From NCBI GenBank assembly GCA_014729315.1, contig WJKD01000489.1:1-6486 (forward strand): a stretch of 6,486 nucleotides of DNA, written 5' to 3'. Below the pieces are notes generated by a model. That model saw only the letters and a program-made list of their open reading frames with translations. It was not told where the DNA came from and searched no databases. This document shows positions 6,108-6,486 of this stretch, piece after piece. The position numbers were made by a program, and so were the translations under genes. The DNA comes from Promethearchaeota archaeon. Lineage in GTDB: Archaea; Asgardarchaeota; Lokiarchaeia; Sigynarchaeales; SOKP01. Numbering within the stretch: the first letter of the stretch is position 1; every line of letters starts with the position of its first letter.

Positions 6108-6486
6108 TCAAATTAAGTTTATCAGTTCATATAAGGAATCTATAATTAAATCTGGTTTATAGCCCCAGCTCTTAAATTCCTTCTCTTGCTCCTTTTCGTA
6201 TTTATTGTCCCTTAACAACAAACATGCGTGGATATTTGCTCTTTTGGCGGCGATAACATCTACTCGTGAATCTCCGACCATTATTGCGTGTGAAGTTGAG
6301 GAATCAAAGTTTAATCTATCTAATACGGAAATAATCCCTTTTGGTGATGGTTTTGCTATTTTTTGGTCGTAATCGTAAGCTAAACCTAATACTTCGTGAA
6401 AAAGATCCTTAATTCCAAATTCTTGGAGCATAAAATCTACGATATAATCCGCTGTATTAGACACGATTGCAATTTTGTTATCAGGA
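6108..6486 (-). CDS. HAD-superfamily hydrolase, C-terminal part (cut by window edge)
   Basis: Phosphatase-type HAD protein entering from the right edge. The frame is open to position 6486, so the real start lies outside. The visible 125 residues begin PDNKIAIVSNTADYI. This is HAD motif II: a hydrophobic strand ending in Ser-Asn, whose Ser binds the phosphate. Next come LFHEVLG and KPSPKGI (motif III, the conserved Lys), then MVGDSRVDVIAAKRAN (motif IV, GDxxxD with the two magnesium-binding Asp), and a typical C-terminus. Spacing and the KPSP and GDSxxD forms suit the phosphoglycolate-phosphatase-like HAD-IA group. Motif I and the cap domain lie outside the window. An apparent GTG start at 6462-6464 is only an internal Val in motif II. 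The gene converges on the antitoxin transcript with a 57-base AT-rich gap to the small ORF and a short T5 tract just past its stop. Substrate unknown. Confidence 0.88.
   Translation of the reverse strand, partial: PDNKIAIVSNTADYIVDFMLQEFGIKDLFHEVLGLAYDYDQKIAKPSPKGIISVLDRLNFDSSTSHAIMVGDSRVDVIAAKRANIHACLLLRDNKYEKEQEKEFKSWGYKPDLIIDSLYELINLI

Noticed and set aside
1..6486. Window as a circle joining the two HAD fragments into one gene
   Set aside because: Joining the ends keeps the frame, but motif I would sit only a few residues from motif II, with no room for the roughly 30 or more residues every HAD needs between them. The two are separate partial genes.

Overview
The window is AT-rich (about one third G+C by eye). 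It reads as a piece of chromosome from an anaerobic archaeon. Starts mostly lack a strong Shine-Dalgarno, AT-rich TATA-like boxes lie 30-55 bases upstream of starts, and genes end in oligo-T tracts rather than GC-rich hairpins. A two-domain superoxide reductase, an archaeal-type ribbon-helix-helix antitoxin and a MoxR/VWA pair are present. The style (a CitM/ArsB/NhaD-type permease, lysine- and isoleucine-rich proteins) would suit Asgard archaea, but nothing here proves that lineage.

Layout, left to right. Positions 1-56 (minus) hold the first 18 residues of a HAD-family phosphatase that runs off the left edge. Positions 102-974 (minus) hold a decayed ion-transporter-superfamily permease with three in-frame stop codons and a large in-frame internal deletion. 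Positions 1124-1519 (minus) encode a desulfoferrodoxin-type superoxide reductase. Positions 1599-3452 and 3464-5191 (both minus) form a tight two-gene operon, ATPase first: a MoxR-type AAA+ ATPase with an unusual four-cysteine insertion, then a protein joining an N-terminal HExxH metallopeptidase-like domain to a C-terminal VWA domain with a complete MIDAS. A 548-base gene-free stretch (5192-5739) separates this operon from a plus-strand orphan RHH antitoxin (5740-5982). A 25-codon ORF overlaps the antitoxin's 3' end. From 6108 to the right edge (minus) is the C-terminal part of a second HAD phosphatase.

The ATPase/VWA-peptidase operon is the most interesting content. MoxR ATPases with VWA partners usually act as chaperone machines that remodel proteins or insert metal cofactors (RavA/ViaA, NorQ/NorD, CoxD/CoxE, CbbQ/CbbO). 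Here the VWA partner also carries a probable zinc-protease signature and the ATPase carries a probable metal or Fe-S site. The iron-dependent superoxide reductase lies 79 bases downstream on the same strand. A metal- or redox-linked remodelling or proteolysis role is a reasonable hypothesis, but the sequence does not demonstrate it.
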